A stretch of 64,000 nucleotides of DNA from Planctomycetota bacterium (GTDB lineage: Bacteria; Planctomycetota; Planctomycetia; Pirellulales; Lacipirellulaceae), in assembly GCA_029781135.1 (NCBI GenBank), contig JAKOXH010000043.1:1-64000 (forward strand), read 5' to 3'. Positions 54,272 through 61,967 of this stretch are shown here, piece after piece (the stretch's first letter is position 1; each line of letters starts with the position of its first letter). The translations under genes were made by a program, and so were the position numbers. The notes under the pieces are model-generated. The model was not told where the DNA came from and did no database searches. It saw nothing but the letters and a program-made list of their open reading frames with translations.

Positions 54272-54348
54272 CGCAGCGAGCCGGCCCGTCCCCGGGCCCG
54301 CACAAGGTGCCGCACACTTCCACGCCGCACCACTTTCCTCCGCCACGT

Positions 54349-54371
54349 CCCGGCCGAAACGGCCGGGCTAG
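54349..54371. repeat. Dispersed palindrome family H
   Basis: CCCGGCCGAAACGGCCGGGC plus TAG, between the protease and thiL. A further copy, in the other orientation, lies directly after thiL (55372-55395), so the two flank that gene. Confidence 0.85.
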
Positions 54372-54407
54372 GTGGCTATCCATCGCACCGTTGCGTACAT
54401 TGGACGC

Positions 54408-55358
54408 ATGGAACTCGAGTTCATCCACTGGTTGCGCGAACATGTACCCGATCGCCCCTGCGCCGAACTTGGCCTGAGCGACGACGCGGCAGTCGTCTCG
54501 CTCACGGGCCGTAGCGAAGTCGTTGTCACGACCGACCTGCTCACCGACGCCGTGGATTTCCAACTCGGCACACACGAGCCGCAGCGAATCGGCCGGCAGG
54601 CGCTCGCGGCGAATTTGAGCGACCTGGCAGCGATGGCCGCGAAGCCGCTGGCCGCCTTTATTTCGATTGCGCTGCCAAAAAATGGCTGCGCGAGTTTGAA
54701 TGCCCTCGAACTCGCCAAACGACTTTACGAAGGGTTGTTGCCGCTGGCCGCCGAATACGAAGTGGCGATTGCCGGCGGCGATACCAACACCTACGACGGC
54801 CCGCTTGTGCTCAGTGTGACGGCGATGGGCCTACTCACCGGCCCCGGTCCACTCACCCGCTCCGCCGGCAAGCCGGGCGATTGGCTACTTGTTACCGGCA
54901 CGCTCGGCGGCAGCATCTTGGGCCACATGCTCGACTTCACGCCCCGCGTGCGCGAAGCTATATCGCTCCACGGCAAGTATGACCTGCACGCTGGCATCGA
55001 CATCAGTGACGGCCTCGCGCTCGATGCCTCTCGCCTCGCGCAAGCCAGCGATGGCGGCGCATTACTCTACTTAGATCGCGTGCCTGTTTCCTCCGACGCG
55101 GTCCGCCTCGCCGAACAAGAAAATGCCAGCGATATTTCCTCAGCTGCGCTCCAGCACGCACTCAGCGACGGCCAGGACTTCGAACTGCTGCTCGCTGCAC
55201 CACCGGCAGCCGCCCGAGCAATTCTCCATGACAGGCCAATCGAATGCTCAATCACACACGTCGGAGAGTTGGTAACAGAACCTGGCCTGTGGCAATTGGG
55301 CAACGACGGCCAGCGTCGGCCGCTCGAACCCACCGGCTGGCGCCACCGTGCGCTGTGA
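54408..55358 (+). CDS. thiL: Thiamine-monophosphate kinase
   Basis: Phosphorylates thiamine monophosphate to the active diphosphate. 316 residues from ATG 54408, PurM-like fold. Motifs: LGLSDDAAVVSLTG (metal/ATP Asp pair), VVTTDLLTDAVDF, RIGRQALAANLSDLAAMAAK, AIAGGDTNTYDGPLVLSVTA, GKPGDWLLVTGTLGGS, GIDISDGLALDASRLAQASD and LSDGQDFELLLAAP, all in the usual order. Flanked by inverted family H palindromes and followed by tsaE on the same strand. Confidence 0.93.
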   Translation: MELEFIHWLREHVPDRPCAELGLSDDAAVVSLTGRSEVVVTTDLLTDAVDFQLGTHEPQRIGRQALAANLSDLAAMAAKPLAAFISIALPKNGCASLNALELAKRLYEGLLPLAAEYEVAIAGGDTNTYDGPLVLSVTAMGLLTGPGPLTRSAGKPGDWLLVTGTLGGSILGHMLDFTPRVREAISLHGKYDLHAGIDISDGLALDASRLAQASDGGALLYLDRVPVSSDAVRLAEQENASDISSAALQHALSDGQDFELLLAAPPAAARAILHDRPIECSITHVGELVTEPGLWQLGNDGQRRPLEPTGWRHRAL

Positions 55359-55371
55359 CGACACCCATACA

Positions 55372-55458
55372 TAGCCCGGCCGTCTCGGCCGGGCGAGCGG
55401 ACAATTTCCTCACAAAACGGCATTATCGCAGTTGTTACACCGACCCGGAACGGGTCGG
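55372..55458. repeat. Family H palindrome and a perfect hairpin before tsaE
   Basis: TAGCCCGGCCGTCTCGGCCG plus GGCG (55372-55395), then CCGACCCG-gaa-CGGGTCGG (55440-55458), a perfect 8-bp stem 6 bp before the tsaE ATG. In the transcript the second hairpin would hide the ribosome-binding region. Confidence 0.8.
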
Positions 55459-55464
55459 CTATTT

Positions 55465-55935
55465 ATGTCTACTTTCACCGCCAACGATAAGCACGACACC
55501 GACCGCCTCGGCGCGGCTCTCGCGAATGCGTTGCCGCCGGGCACCGTGATCGCACTCATCGGCACACTCGGCGCCGGCAAGACACGCCTTGTCCAAGCGG
55601 TCGCCGCCGCAGTGGGTGTGCCGCGTGCGGAGGTCACCAGCCCCACCTTCGTCCTGGTGAACGAATACACGAGTGGCCGCCTGCCGATCTATCACTTCGA
55701 CACGTATCGGCTCAAGGATGATGATGAATTCCTCAACCTCGGCCCCGACGAGTACTTCGACTCGAACGGCCTCACGTTCGTGGAATGGGCTGACCGTGTG
55801 GCAGATGTGTTGCCGGCCGCAAGGATCGAAATCACGATTGAAGTCACCGGCGAAACAAGTCGCGAGTTCCACGTTGCGGCTACTTCTCCGCAACTTGAAT
55901 CAATCGTAACCAAAATCCATTCGCTTGCGGTTTAG
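55465..55935 (+). CDS. tsaE: tRNA threonylcarbamoyladenosine biosynthesis ATPase TsaE
   Basis: 156 residues from ATG 55465. TsaE is the ATPase of the complex that makes t6A37 in tRNA. Recognisable: ALIGTLGAGKTRLVQAVAAA (P-loop), SPTFVLVNEYTSGRLPIYHF (the switch-like SPTF..V..Y motif and the 'HFDTYRL' strand), and GLTFVEWADRVADVLP, with E in WAD-type signature. Length is normal. It lies about 100 bp after thiL on the same strand, with palindromes between. Confidence 0.93.
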   Translation: MSTFTANDKHDTDRLGAALANALPPGTVIALIGTLGAGKTRLVQAVAAAVGVPRAEVTSPTFVLVNEYTSGRLPIYHFDTYRLKDDDEFLNLGPDEYFDSNGLTFVEWADRVADVLPAARIEITIEVTGETSREFHVAATSPQLESIVTKIHSLAV

Positions 55936-55972
55936 CTCAACTTCCCACAACGCATGGTGGGCGGTGCCCACC

Positions 55973-57064
55973 CTACTTCTTCTTTCCCGCCTTCCGTGCT
56001 TTGAGCACCGGATCACTCGCCAGCGGCAACTTCACCGGCTTGCCCGTTTCGGCCGCCTTGTAAACGCCGAGGATGATTTCCACCGATCGCCGCCCTTCAT
56101 GGCCGTCAATCGCCGGCTTACGGTTTTTCTTCACCGCCTCGACAAAATCGCGGAACTGGATTGCGTGGCCATGGTGACCAATCGCCGCCGGGTCGCTGGC
56201 TCCGCCACCGCCGCTTTTGTGCTGCTTCATCTGGTCCAAGATGGCCTTGTCGTCCTTCCGCGGCTTCGCGAAGTCCCAGGCCTTCAAATCCTCTTCTTCC
56301 AACAGCGCCGACCCTTCGGAACCGTGGATTTCCACTCGCTTCAAATAACCAGGGAAGGCCGCCGTCGTGGCTTCCAACACGCCCAGCGCGCCGCTGGCGA
56401 ATCGCAGCGTAGCGACAACCACGTCTTCCACTTCGATGCGTTCATGCGCCAGCGTGGCCGTATTCGCCTGGATTTCCACCACCGGCCCCATGAGCCAGGT
56501 CAGCAAATCGACGCTGTGGATCGCCTGATTCATGAGCGCACCACCGCCATCGAGTGCCCAAGTGCCGCGCCAGGCACCACTGTCGTAATACTGCTGCGTG
56601 CGATACCACTTCACGTACGCATCGCCGAGCGTGAGCCGGCCAAACCGGCCGCCATCGATTGCCTTCTTGATCTTCACACTCGAGTCGTGGAAGCGCGATG
56701 GGAAAATCGCCCCGCATTGCACGCCGGCATTTTCGCACGCCTCAATGATCCGGTCGCACCGCTTGAGCGTGATTTCGAGCGGCTTCTCCACGATCACGTG
56801 CTTGCCCGCCCGTGCGGCCGCAACGGCCGGTTCCATGTGCGCACCGCTCGGCGTGGCAATGGTAACTATGGATAGCTTTGGATCGGCCAGCATCTTGTCG
56901 AGGTCGGTGTACGCCGTGCAGCCATTCGCCGCCGCAAACTTCTCGGCCGCTTCGGCACGTGTATCGAAACAGGCGATCAGCTTGGCCCCGCGCACGTCGG
57001 CAATCGCCCGGGCGTGAAAATTACTGATCATACCGCAGCCGACAATGCCGAAACCGAAACTCAT
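55973..57064 (-). CDS. Gfo/Idh/MocA-family oxidoreductase
   Basis: 363 residues. N-terminal Rossmann fold FGFGIVGCGMISNFHARAIA (G-x-G-x-x-x) and VEKPLEITLKRCDRII with the conserved EKP (Glu-Lys-Pro), typical of the family; AAARAGKHV precedes it. C-terminal part with DGGGALMNQAIHSVDLLTWL (the catalytic-like N..H..D region). The family includes dehydrogenases of inositol, glucose, and related sugars with NAD(P); substrate cannot be told. Lacks a Tat signal, so cytoplasmic. Very many such genes occur in planctomycetes. Divergent from trmL, with a nested heptad repeat element between the two starts. Confidence 0.88.
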   Translation of the reverse strand: MSFGFGIVGCGMISNFHARAIADVRGAKLIACFDTRAEAAEKFAAANGCTAYTDLDKMLADPKLSIVTIATPSGAHMEPAVAAARAGKHVIVEKPLEITLKRCDRIIEACENAGVQCGAIFPSRFHDSSVKIKKAIDGGRFGRLTLGDAYVKWYRTQQYYDSGAWRGTWALDGGGALMNQAIHSVDLLTWLMGPVVEIQANTATLAHERIEVEDVVVATLRFASGALGVLEATTAAFPGYLKRVEIHGSEGSALLEEEDLKAWDFAKPRKDDKAILDQMKQHKSGGGGASDPAAIGHHGHAIQFRDFVEAVKKNRKPAIDGHEGRRSVEIILGVYKAAETGKPVKLPLASDPVLKARKAGKKK

Positions 57065-57078
57065 GGTTGCCTTTCGCG

Positions 57079-57279
57079 TGGGATGCTGGATGCTGAATGC
57101 GGGATGGCGGATAATGAAATCTGTATGGCGGGGTCATCGTTTCAAACCGTGTGGGAGGCGTCTCCGACGCCGATAACGGTACCCAACGTAACACGTCATC
57201 GGCCTCAGAGAGGCCTCCCACAATCGGATGGCAATACAAGCTTCACATAGTATCCAACATCCAACATCCAACATCCAGC
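57079..57279. repeat. Nested heptad repeat element between divergent genes
   Basis: Outer arms: TGCTGGA, TGCTGAA, TGCGGGA, TGGCGGA units (about 57079-57120) against TATCCAA, CATCCAA, CATCCAA, CATCCAG (57251-57279). Inner arms: GTGTGGGAGGCGTCTCCGAC and on (about 57149-57175) against GGCCTCAGAGAGGCCTCCCA and on (about 57199-57225). It occupies the promoter region shared by the Gfo/Idh/MocA gene and trmL. Confidence 0.9.
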
Positions 57280-57296
57280 CCCGCAATTGCCCCTTG

Positions 57297-57773
57297 ATGC
57301 CCGACCAATCCTCGCCCTACGAACCGGCGCTCCACATCGTCCTGCACCAGCCGGAAATCCCTTACAACACGGGCAGCGTCGGCCGCACGTGCGTGGCCGT
57401 GGGGGCAAAGCTCTGGCTGGTGCGGCCACTCGGTTTTCGGGTGGACGACTACTACCTGCGCCGTGCCGGCCTCGATTATTGGGAGAAGCTCGCTTGGCAA
57501 GTGGTTGAAAATTGGGAGGAACTGCAACAGGCGTTGCCAAGCCGGCAGTTTTGGTTATTCACAAAAAAAGCTGAGGCATCGTATCTCGATGCCAAGTACC
57601 GACGCGGCGACGTCCTGGTCTTCGGCAGCGAGTCCGCCGGCCTGCCCGAGGCACTGCTGGCGGAGCATAGCGATACCCTGCTTCGCATTCCGACGCGCGC
57701 CGACGTCCGCAGCCTCAACCTTTCCAACGCGGTCGCGGTCGCCTCTTACGAAGCCCTTCGGCAATGGACGTAG
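57297..57773 (+). CDS. trmL: tRNA (cytidine/uridine-2'-O-)-methyltransferase TrmL
   Basis: SPOUT-class enzyme that methylates the wobble position of certain leucine tRNAs. 158 residues from ATG 57297, the family's usual length. Motifs: LHIVLHQPEIPYNTGSVGRT near the start (N in 'NTG.I.R'), LVRPLGF, FGSESAGLPEALL near residue 107 and RIPTRADVRSLNLSNAVAVA at the SPOUT knot. The upstream open frame is repeat DNA. Confidence 0.92.
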   Translation: MPDQSSPYEPALHIVLHQPEIPYNTGSVGRTCVAVGAKLWLVRPLGFRVDDYYLRRAGLDYWEKLAWQVVENWEELQQALPSRQFWLFTKKAEASYLDAKYRRGDVLVFGSESAGLPEALLAEHSDTLLRIPTRADVRSLNLSNAVAVASYEALRQWT

Positions 57774-57836
57774 GTCGGGCCTCAGCCCGACAATTTGCAG
57801 CATGCCGACGTGGTTCCGGTCAGGCTGAAGCCTGAC
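57774..57836. repeat. Pair of family A palindromes after trmL
   Basis: GTCGGGCCTCAGCCCGAC (57774-57791) and GTCAGGCTGAAGCCTGAC (57819-57836), start-to-start 45 bp, immediately after the trmL stop. The first is a compensated variant: T-A pairs replaced by C-G on both sides of the stem. Confidence 0.92.
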
Positions 57837-57911
57837 CTTCGGCTTGTAATCTCGATTGACGCTTCGCCCCCCAGCCGTCACCATTAAGATCGCAGAACAC
57901 GAGGTTTTCCC

Positions 57912-58787
57912 ATGACAGCAATGAGTGGAATTGAGTGCGTTCGCGAGCAAGTGCCGCTGGCCGAGCGCACGTGGTTCAAGCTGGGCGGCCCGGCACAATT
58001 TTTCGCCGAACCATCCTCAGTTGAAGAACTGCAGGCCGTCGTCACGCGCTGCCACGATGAGGGATTGCACGCCCGTCTGCTTGGCGGCGGATCGAAAGTA
58101 TTGATCCGCGACGAAGGCGTCGCCGGTATGATTATCGCGCTCGCCCACCCCACGTTCCTCGGCATCAAGACGGCCGGCCGCAAAGTTACGGTCGGCGGTG
58201 GCGCGACACTCGCCAATGCGATCACGGTGACCGTCGGCGCCGGCCTCGCGGGCCTTGAGCCGCTCGTCGGTATTCCCGGCACCATCGGCGGTGCGCTCCA
58301 TGGCAACGCCGGTTCGCATGGCGGCGATGCGGGCCAATGGGCCTGCGGCGCCACCGTGATGACCCGCGGCGGCGAAATCCTGGGACGCGACCGCGGCGAT
58401 CTAGTATTCGCCTACCGCCAAAGCAGCCTCGATGAACTCGTGATTCTCGAGGCCCAATTCGAACTCGAGGAAGAAGACCCCGTGGAAGTCACCAAGCGGA
58501 TGCAAAAACAGTGGATCGTGAAAAAGGCCAATCTGCCCATGGCCCACGAGAACACCGGCTGCATCTTCAAGAACCCCCGCGGCATGAGCGCGGGAATGCT
58601 GATCGACCAATGCGGGCTCAAGGGCGAATTCGTCGGCAATGTGGAAGTCAGCCAGCGACATGCGAATTTCTTCGTCGCCAAACCTGGCGCAACCGCCAAG
58701 GAAGTGTTGCAGCTCATCGATGTCGTACGCAACCGAGTTGCCGAGCGGATGGGCGTCGAACTCGAAACCGAAATCGAAATCTGGTGA
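57912..58787 (+). CDS. murB: UDP-N-acetylenolpyruvoylglucosamine reductase MurB
   Basis: Second committed step of peptidoglycan precursor synthesis. 291 residues, type II MurB. FAD-binding: LLGGGSKVLIRDEGVAGMII, GGGATLANAI, GIPGTIGGALHGNAGSHGGD; substrate and catalysis: FAYRQSSLDELVILEAQFEL, NTGCIFKNPRGMSAGMLIDQ, with Cys where type I enzymes have the catalytic Ser, as is common in type II enzymes; SQRHANFFVA at the end. Its presence and the following ftsQ-like gene recall a dcw-cluster fragment in a phylum whose members have reduced but real peptidoglycan. Confidence 0.94.
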   Translation: MTAMSGIECVREQVPLAERTWFKLGGPAQFFAEPSSVEELQAVVTRCHDEGLHARLLGGGSKVLIRDEGVAGMIIALAHPTFLGIKTAGRKVTVGGGATLANAITVTVGAGLAGLEPLVGIPGTIGGALHGNAGSHGGDAGQWACGATVMTRGGEILGRDRGDLVFAYRQSSLDELVILEAQFELEEEDPVEVTKRMQKQWIVKKANLPMAHENTGCIFKNPRGMSAGMLIDQCGLKGEFVGNVEVSQRHANFFVAKPGATAKEVLQLIDVVRNRVAERMGVELETEIEIW

Positions 58788-58831
58788 GTAAGGAGCTTTA
58801 TCCGTTCTTGTGCTACACCGTTCAACGACAT

Positions 58832-58860
58832 TTAGCCCCCGGTCACCGACCGGGGCCTAA
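58832..58860. repeat. Dispersed palindrome family I, copy 2
   Basis: TTAGCCCCCGGTCACCGACC plus GGGGCCTAA, between murB and the ftsQ-like gene; same core as 23679-23707. Confidence 0.88.
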
Positions 58861-58920
58861 GTGAACACTCAATTTACAACTTACGTTTGCCCGCCGCTCG
58901 CAGACACATGGAGGTGTCGC

Positions 58921-59862
58921 TTGGCCCGCATCAAATCCGATTCGCCACCGCTGCCCGAACCACCCCCAACGCGGAAGTTTCGCCCCCGTGCGTGGCTTAG
59001 CGTCGTGGGATTAATTGCCTTCGGGGTTGGCGCACATTTCTTATGGCAATATTCCGCGGCGACAATTTCTCGTTCGCCGCAGTATCTGCTGACGTCAGAA
59101 GATATTCACCTTTCGCCGCAGCCGCCTTGGATTCGCACCGACGTCAAAGCCAGGGCCTTGCGCGACGCGAACCTCGTCGACAATCTCTCACTACTCGATA
59201 ATTGGGATGAACTTGCGCGCCGCGTCAAGGACGCCTTCCAATTTCAACCCTGGATCGCGTCGGTCCAGCGCATCACGCGGAAGTTGCCCCGTTCGCTGGA
59301 AGTCGAGGTCACGTATCGCAAGCCCGTCGCCGCCGTCGAATCGAGCGACGAAAATGGCGTCATGTACCTGCCCATCGATGAGCATGCCGTGCGGCTGCCG
59401 GAAGGCGATCTCACCGAGGCAGAGCGACGTTACCTGCCGCGAATTTCGAACATCACCGGCCGACCACTCATCGGCGACCGTTGGAACGACGAGCGGGTCA
59501 TCGGCGGCGCCAGGCTGGCAGTGCTCTTGGCGGATGTTTGGGACACGTTGCGCCTGGTCGAAATCATCGCTACGCAGCAGTCCTCATCAGACAGTCTCAA
59601 AACTTCATTTCGGTACGAATTAGTGACAACGGGCGGCACGCGAATTGTCTGGGGAACGCCCCCCGGCAATGAAACGCCTGGCAGCGAATCGCCGTTCAAT
59701 CAGAAGCGACAGCGACTTCTCGAGTACGCCGCGCAACACGGAAAGCTGGAATCGATCGATGGCCCGGCTGTCCTCGATGTGCGTACGGAACTCGTCGTCA
59801 CACCACGCACGGCACGCCACAAACCGCAGGTTCCAAAAGACGCAGCCACGCAAACCAAGTAG
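58921..59862 (+). CDS. FtsQ-like division protein (POTRA-containing)
   Basis: 313 residues if started at TTG 58921, which has GGAGG 6 nt upstream; an in-frame GTG at 58861 would give 333. A Pro-rich cytoplasmic start (PPLPEPPPTRKFRPRAWLSV), one membrane helix (LSVVGLIAFGVGAHFLW), then a POTRA-like region (about 95-150; VKDAFQFQPWIASVQRITRK, ITRKLPRSLEVEVTYRKPVA) and a beta-rich FtsQ-like domain (VMYLPIDEHAVRLPEG, LPRISNITGRPLIGDRW). A divisome role is inferred from fold pattern and from its place directly after murB. Confidence 0.7.
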   Translation: MARIKSDSPPLPEPPPTRKFRPRAWLSVVGLIAFGVGAHFLWQYSAATISRSPQYLLTSEDIHLSPQPPWIRTDVKARALRDANLVDNLSLLDNWDELARRVKDAFQFQPWIASVQRITRKLPRSLEVEVTYRKPVAAVESSDENGVMYLPIDEHAVRLPEGDLTEAERRYLPRISNITGRPLIGDRWNDERVIGGARLAVLLADVWDTLRLVEIIATQQSSSDSLKTSFRYELVTTGGTRIVWGTPPGNETPGSESPFNQKRQRLLEYAAQHGKLESIDGPAVLDVRTELVVTPRTARHKPQVPKDAATQTK

Positions 59863-59937
59863 GGTCACACCAAGCAGGATGGGCAGCGCCGACCAAAAAC
59901 ACCGGCTACTTCACCATCGTTCTAACCGCGACCAACC

Positions 59938-59982
59938 GTTTAGCCGCGACGCGTAGGGAGGCTCGACCGCAGCGGAGCGCGC
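59938..59982. repeat. Dispersed repeat family F
   Basis: GTTTAGCCGCGACGCGTAGG and on, ending CAGCGGAGCGCG; related sequences at 11301-11339 and 37726-37754 (inside gspI). Located between the convergent ftsQ-like and csrA genes. Confidence 0.75.
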
Positions 59983-59990
59983 CACTTCCG

Positions 59991-60194
59991 TCACTCCAAC
60001 ATCGTTTCCGCCTGATCCGCCAACGCCTGTTCCGCGCGCTTCAACTCTTCCGCCAACTCCTCGCGAACCACGGCCATCTCGGGCGGCGCTTCCACGCCAA
60101 TCCGCACGCCTCCATGCCCGATCTTCACGACCGTTACGGCAATCTTGTCGCCGATAAGAATGCGTTCGCCAATTTTTCGACTCAGAACTAGCAC
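59991..60194 (-). CDS. csrA: Carbon storage regulator CsrA
   Basis: RNA-binding post-transcriptional regulator. 67 residues, GTG start at 60194 with AAGGAAG upstream. MLVLSRKIGERILIGDKIAV and GVRIGVEAPPEMAVVREEL are the conserved core, including the C-terminal RNA-binding strand region; the tail (ELKRAEQALADQAETMLE) is acidic and slightly longer than usual. FliW and flagellar genes, frequent neighbours elsewhere, are not in the window. Confidence 0.95.
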   Translation of the reverse strand: MLVLSRKIGERILIGDKIAVTVVKIGHGGVRIGVEAPPEMAVVREELAEELKRAEQALADQAETMLE

Positions 60195-60560
60195 TTCCTT
60201 GGCCTCGCCGCCCAGCGGTGGATTTCTCTTGACTCCCCAAAGCTAGCGGCCCCGACGAATGAATGCAAGCATTTGGTAATCAGAATATCCGGGTGAAACT
60301 CGCATCGCCTGGAAATCTGCGAAAAATGCGTACTGTGCGCAGCATGAGGCACGACCTTGACCGACTACATTTCCAAGCCTTTCCGGCCTTCGATGAAGTA
60401 CGTACCGAATTCCATCCAAGGAAACAGGCGGTAACAGAGTCAACAGAGGTAGACTCAATGGAGGACCGTGCGTTCCTCGCCAAGCCATTTTCGAATGCTC
60501 TGCTCCCTCAGTTTCCTCCTGTTTGATCGACGACAGCCGCAATCGAACGGACTCGCCGTG
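60195..60560. other. Intergenic stretch without recognisable features
   Basis: 366 bp between csrA and the aminotransferase, both on the minus strand. No gene and none of the repeat families of this window were found; it presumably contains the csrA promoter. Confidence 0.45.
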
Positions 60561-61742
60561 CTACTTCGCCGACGAATACACTTGGTTTGCCGCCGCAATC
60601 GCGGCACCATGTTCGAACTTATGCCCTTGCTCCGCCAAAAGTTGTTCCAGTGCCGCCAGGAGCAACAGCACATTGGTTTGTCGACTGGAATACCCCATGA
60701 GGCCGATCCGCCACACCTTGCCTTTGAATACCCCCAAACCCGCCCCGATTTCGATCCCAAACCGCTCCAGCAGCGCTTTGCGGACCGGCACGTCCTCGAC
60801 GCCGCTAGGAATTCGCACCGCGTTCAATTGCGGCAGTTCATGCCCAGCCTGTGTGGCGTACTCAATTCCTAACGCCGCCAGGCCGGCTCTGAGCGCCAGG
60901 TGATTCCGTCGATGCCGGGCAAAACAAGCCTCCAGCCCCTCCTCCAACACGATCCGCAACGATTCGTGCAGCGCGTACGTCATGTTGATGGGGGCCGTGT
61001 GATGATACACCCGATCGCTCCCCCAATAGTTGGCCAGCATCGAGACATCGAGATACCAACTCTGCACTTTCTTTGGCCGCTTGAGAATCTTTTCAACTGC
61101 CCGATCGCTAAATGACACGGGGGCAAGTCCCGGCGGACAGCCCAGGCACTTCTGCGTGCCCGAGTAGACCGCATCGACTTGCCAATTATCAATCTCAACC
61201 GGAATGCCGCCGAGCGCAGTCACCGTGTCGAGAATCAGCATGGCCTCGGCATCGCGCACCGCCGCCGCGATTTCCCCGATCGGCTGCCACGCACCGGTCG
61301 ATGTTTCCGCCATGACGATGGCCACAATCTTCGGCTTCACACGCGCCAGGGCCTCTTTCACCTCGCCCACCTCGAACACTTCGCCCCACGGCCGCTCGAT
61401 TTTCGTGACCTCGCCACCGGCGCGCTCGGCCATATCAAACAGCCGATTGCCGAACACTCCATTGATGCACACGAGCACGCGCTCGCCCGGTTCGATCATA
61501 TTGACGACCGCAGCCTCCTGCCCCGCCGAGCCTGTGCCGCTAATGGCCATCGTCATGCGGTTCTTCGTGCGAAACACCTCGCGCAGCATCGACTGTAGCT
61601 CATCCATCACCCGCAGATAATATGGGTCCAAATGCCCAACCGTCGGCTGAGCCATCGCCGCCAAAACACGTGGATGAATATCGCTCGGCCCCGGGCCAAG
61701 CAGCGTACGAATGGGGGCATTAAGAGGGGCAATCGTAGCCAT
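60561..61742 (-). CDS. Class V aminotransferase, alanine/serine-glyoxylate type
   Basis: PLP enzyme that transfers an amino group to glyoxylate. 393 residues from ATG 61742. Start APIRTLLGPGPSDIHPRVLA (LxGPGPS) and PTVGHLDPYYLRVMDEL are typical; AISGTGSAGQEAAVVNMIEP, MAETSTGAWQPIGEIA, LILDTVTALGGIPVEID (PLP Asp) and YSGTQKCLGCPPGLAPVSFS with the Schiff-base Lys. C-terminal FGIEIGAGLGVFKGKVWRIG. Physiology may be photorespiratory-like glyoxylate detoxification or serine/glycine metabolism. Upstream is the nested inverted element at 61771. Confidence 0.9.
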   Translation of the reverse strand: MATIAPLNAPIRTLLGPGPSDIHPRVLAAMAQPTVGHLDPYYLRVMDELQSMLREVFRTKNRMTMAISGTGSAGQEAAVVNMIEPGERVLVCINGVFGNRLFDMAERAGGEVTKIERPWGEVFEVGEVKEALARVKPKIVAIVMAETSTGAWQPIGEIAAAVRDAEAMLILDTVTALGGIPVEIDNWQVDAVYSGTQKCLGCPPGLAPVSFSDRAVEKILKRPKKVQSWYLDVSMLANYWGSDRVYHHTAPINMTYALHESLRIVLEEGLEACFARHRRNHLALRAGLAALGIEYATQAGHELPQLNAVRIPSGVEDVPVRKALLERFGIEIGAGLGVFKGKVWRIGLMGYSSRQTNVLLLLAALEQLLAEQGHKFEHGAAIAAANQVYSSAK

Positions 61743-61770
61743 TGAATTCACTGTATCGTCAGAAGGTTTT

Positions 61771-61959
61771 TTTGTCCGCAGATGACGCGGATATGCGCAG
61801 ATAGGAAAGCAAGCACCTGAGAGCAATCGACCACGGATGGCACAGATACCGCCGACAGATCGAGAAATATTGCGCACTCATCCGTGAAGTCCGTGCAATC
61901 CGTAGTCAAGTAGTGTGTCCGAAAGCTATCTGCGCCCATCTGCGTCATCTGCGGACAAA
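61771..61959. repeat. Nested inverted-arm element (9/10-bp periodic)
   Basis: Outer arms 61771-61804 (TTTGTCCGCAGATGACGCGG and on) and 61926-61959 (ending GTCATCTGCGGACAAA) match at about 31 of 34 positions. Inner sequences ACCACGGATGGCACAGAT and ATCCGTGAAGTCCGTGCAAT form a second, weaker pair. Same family as 16909-17016. Fills the gap between the permease stop and the aminotransferase start. Confidence 0.88.
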
Positions 61960-61967
61960 TCAGCCTA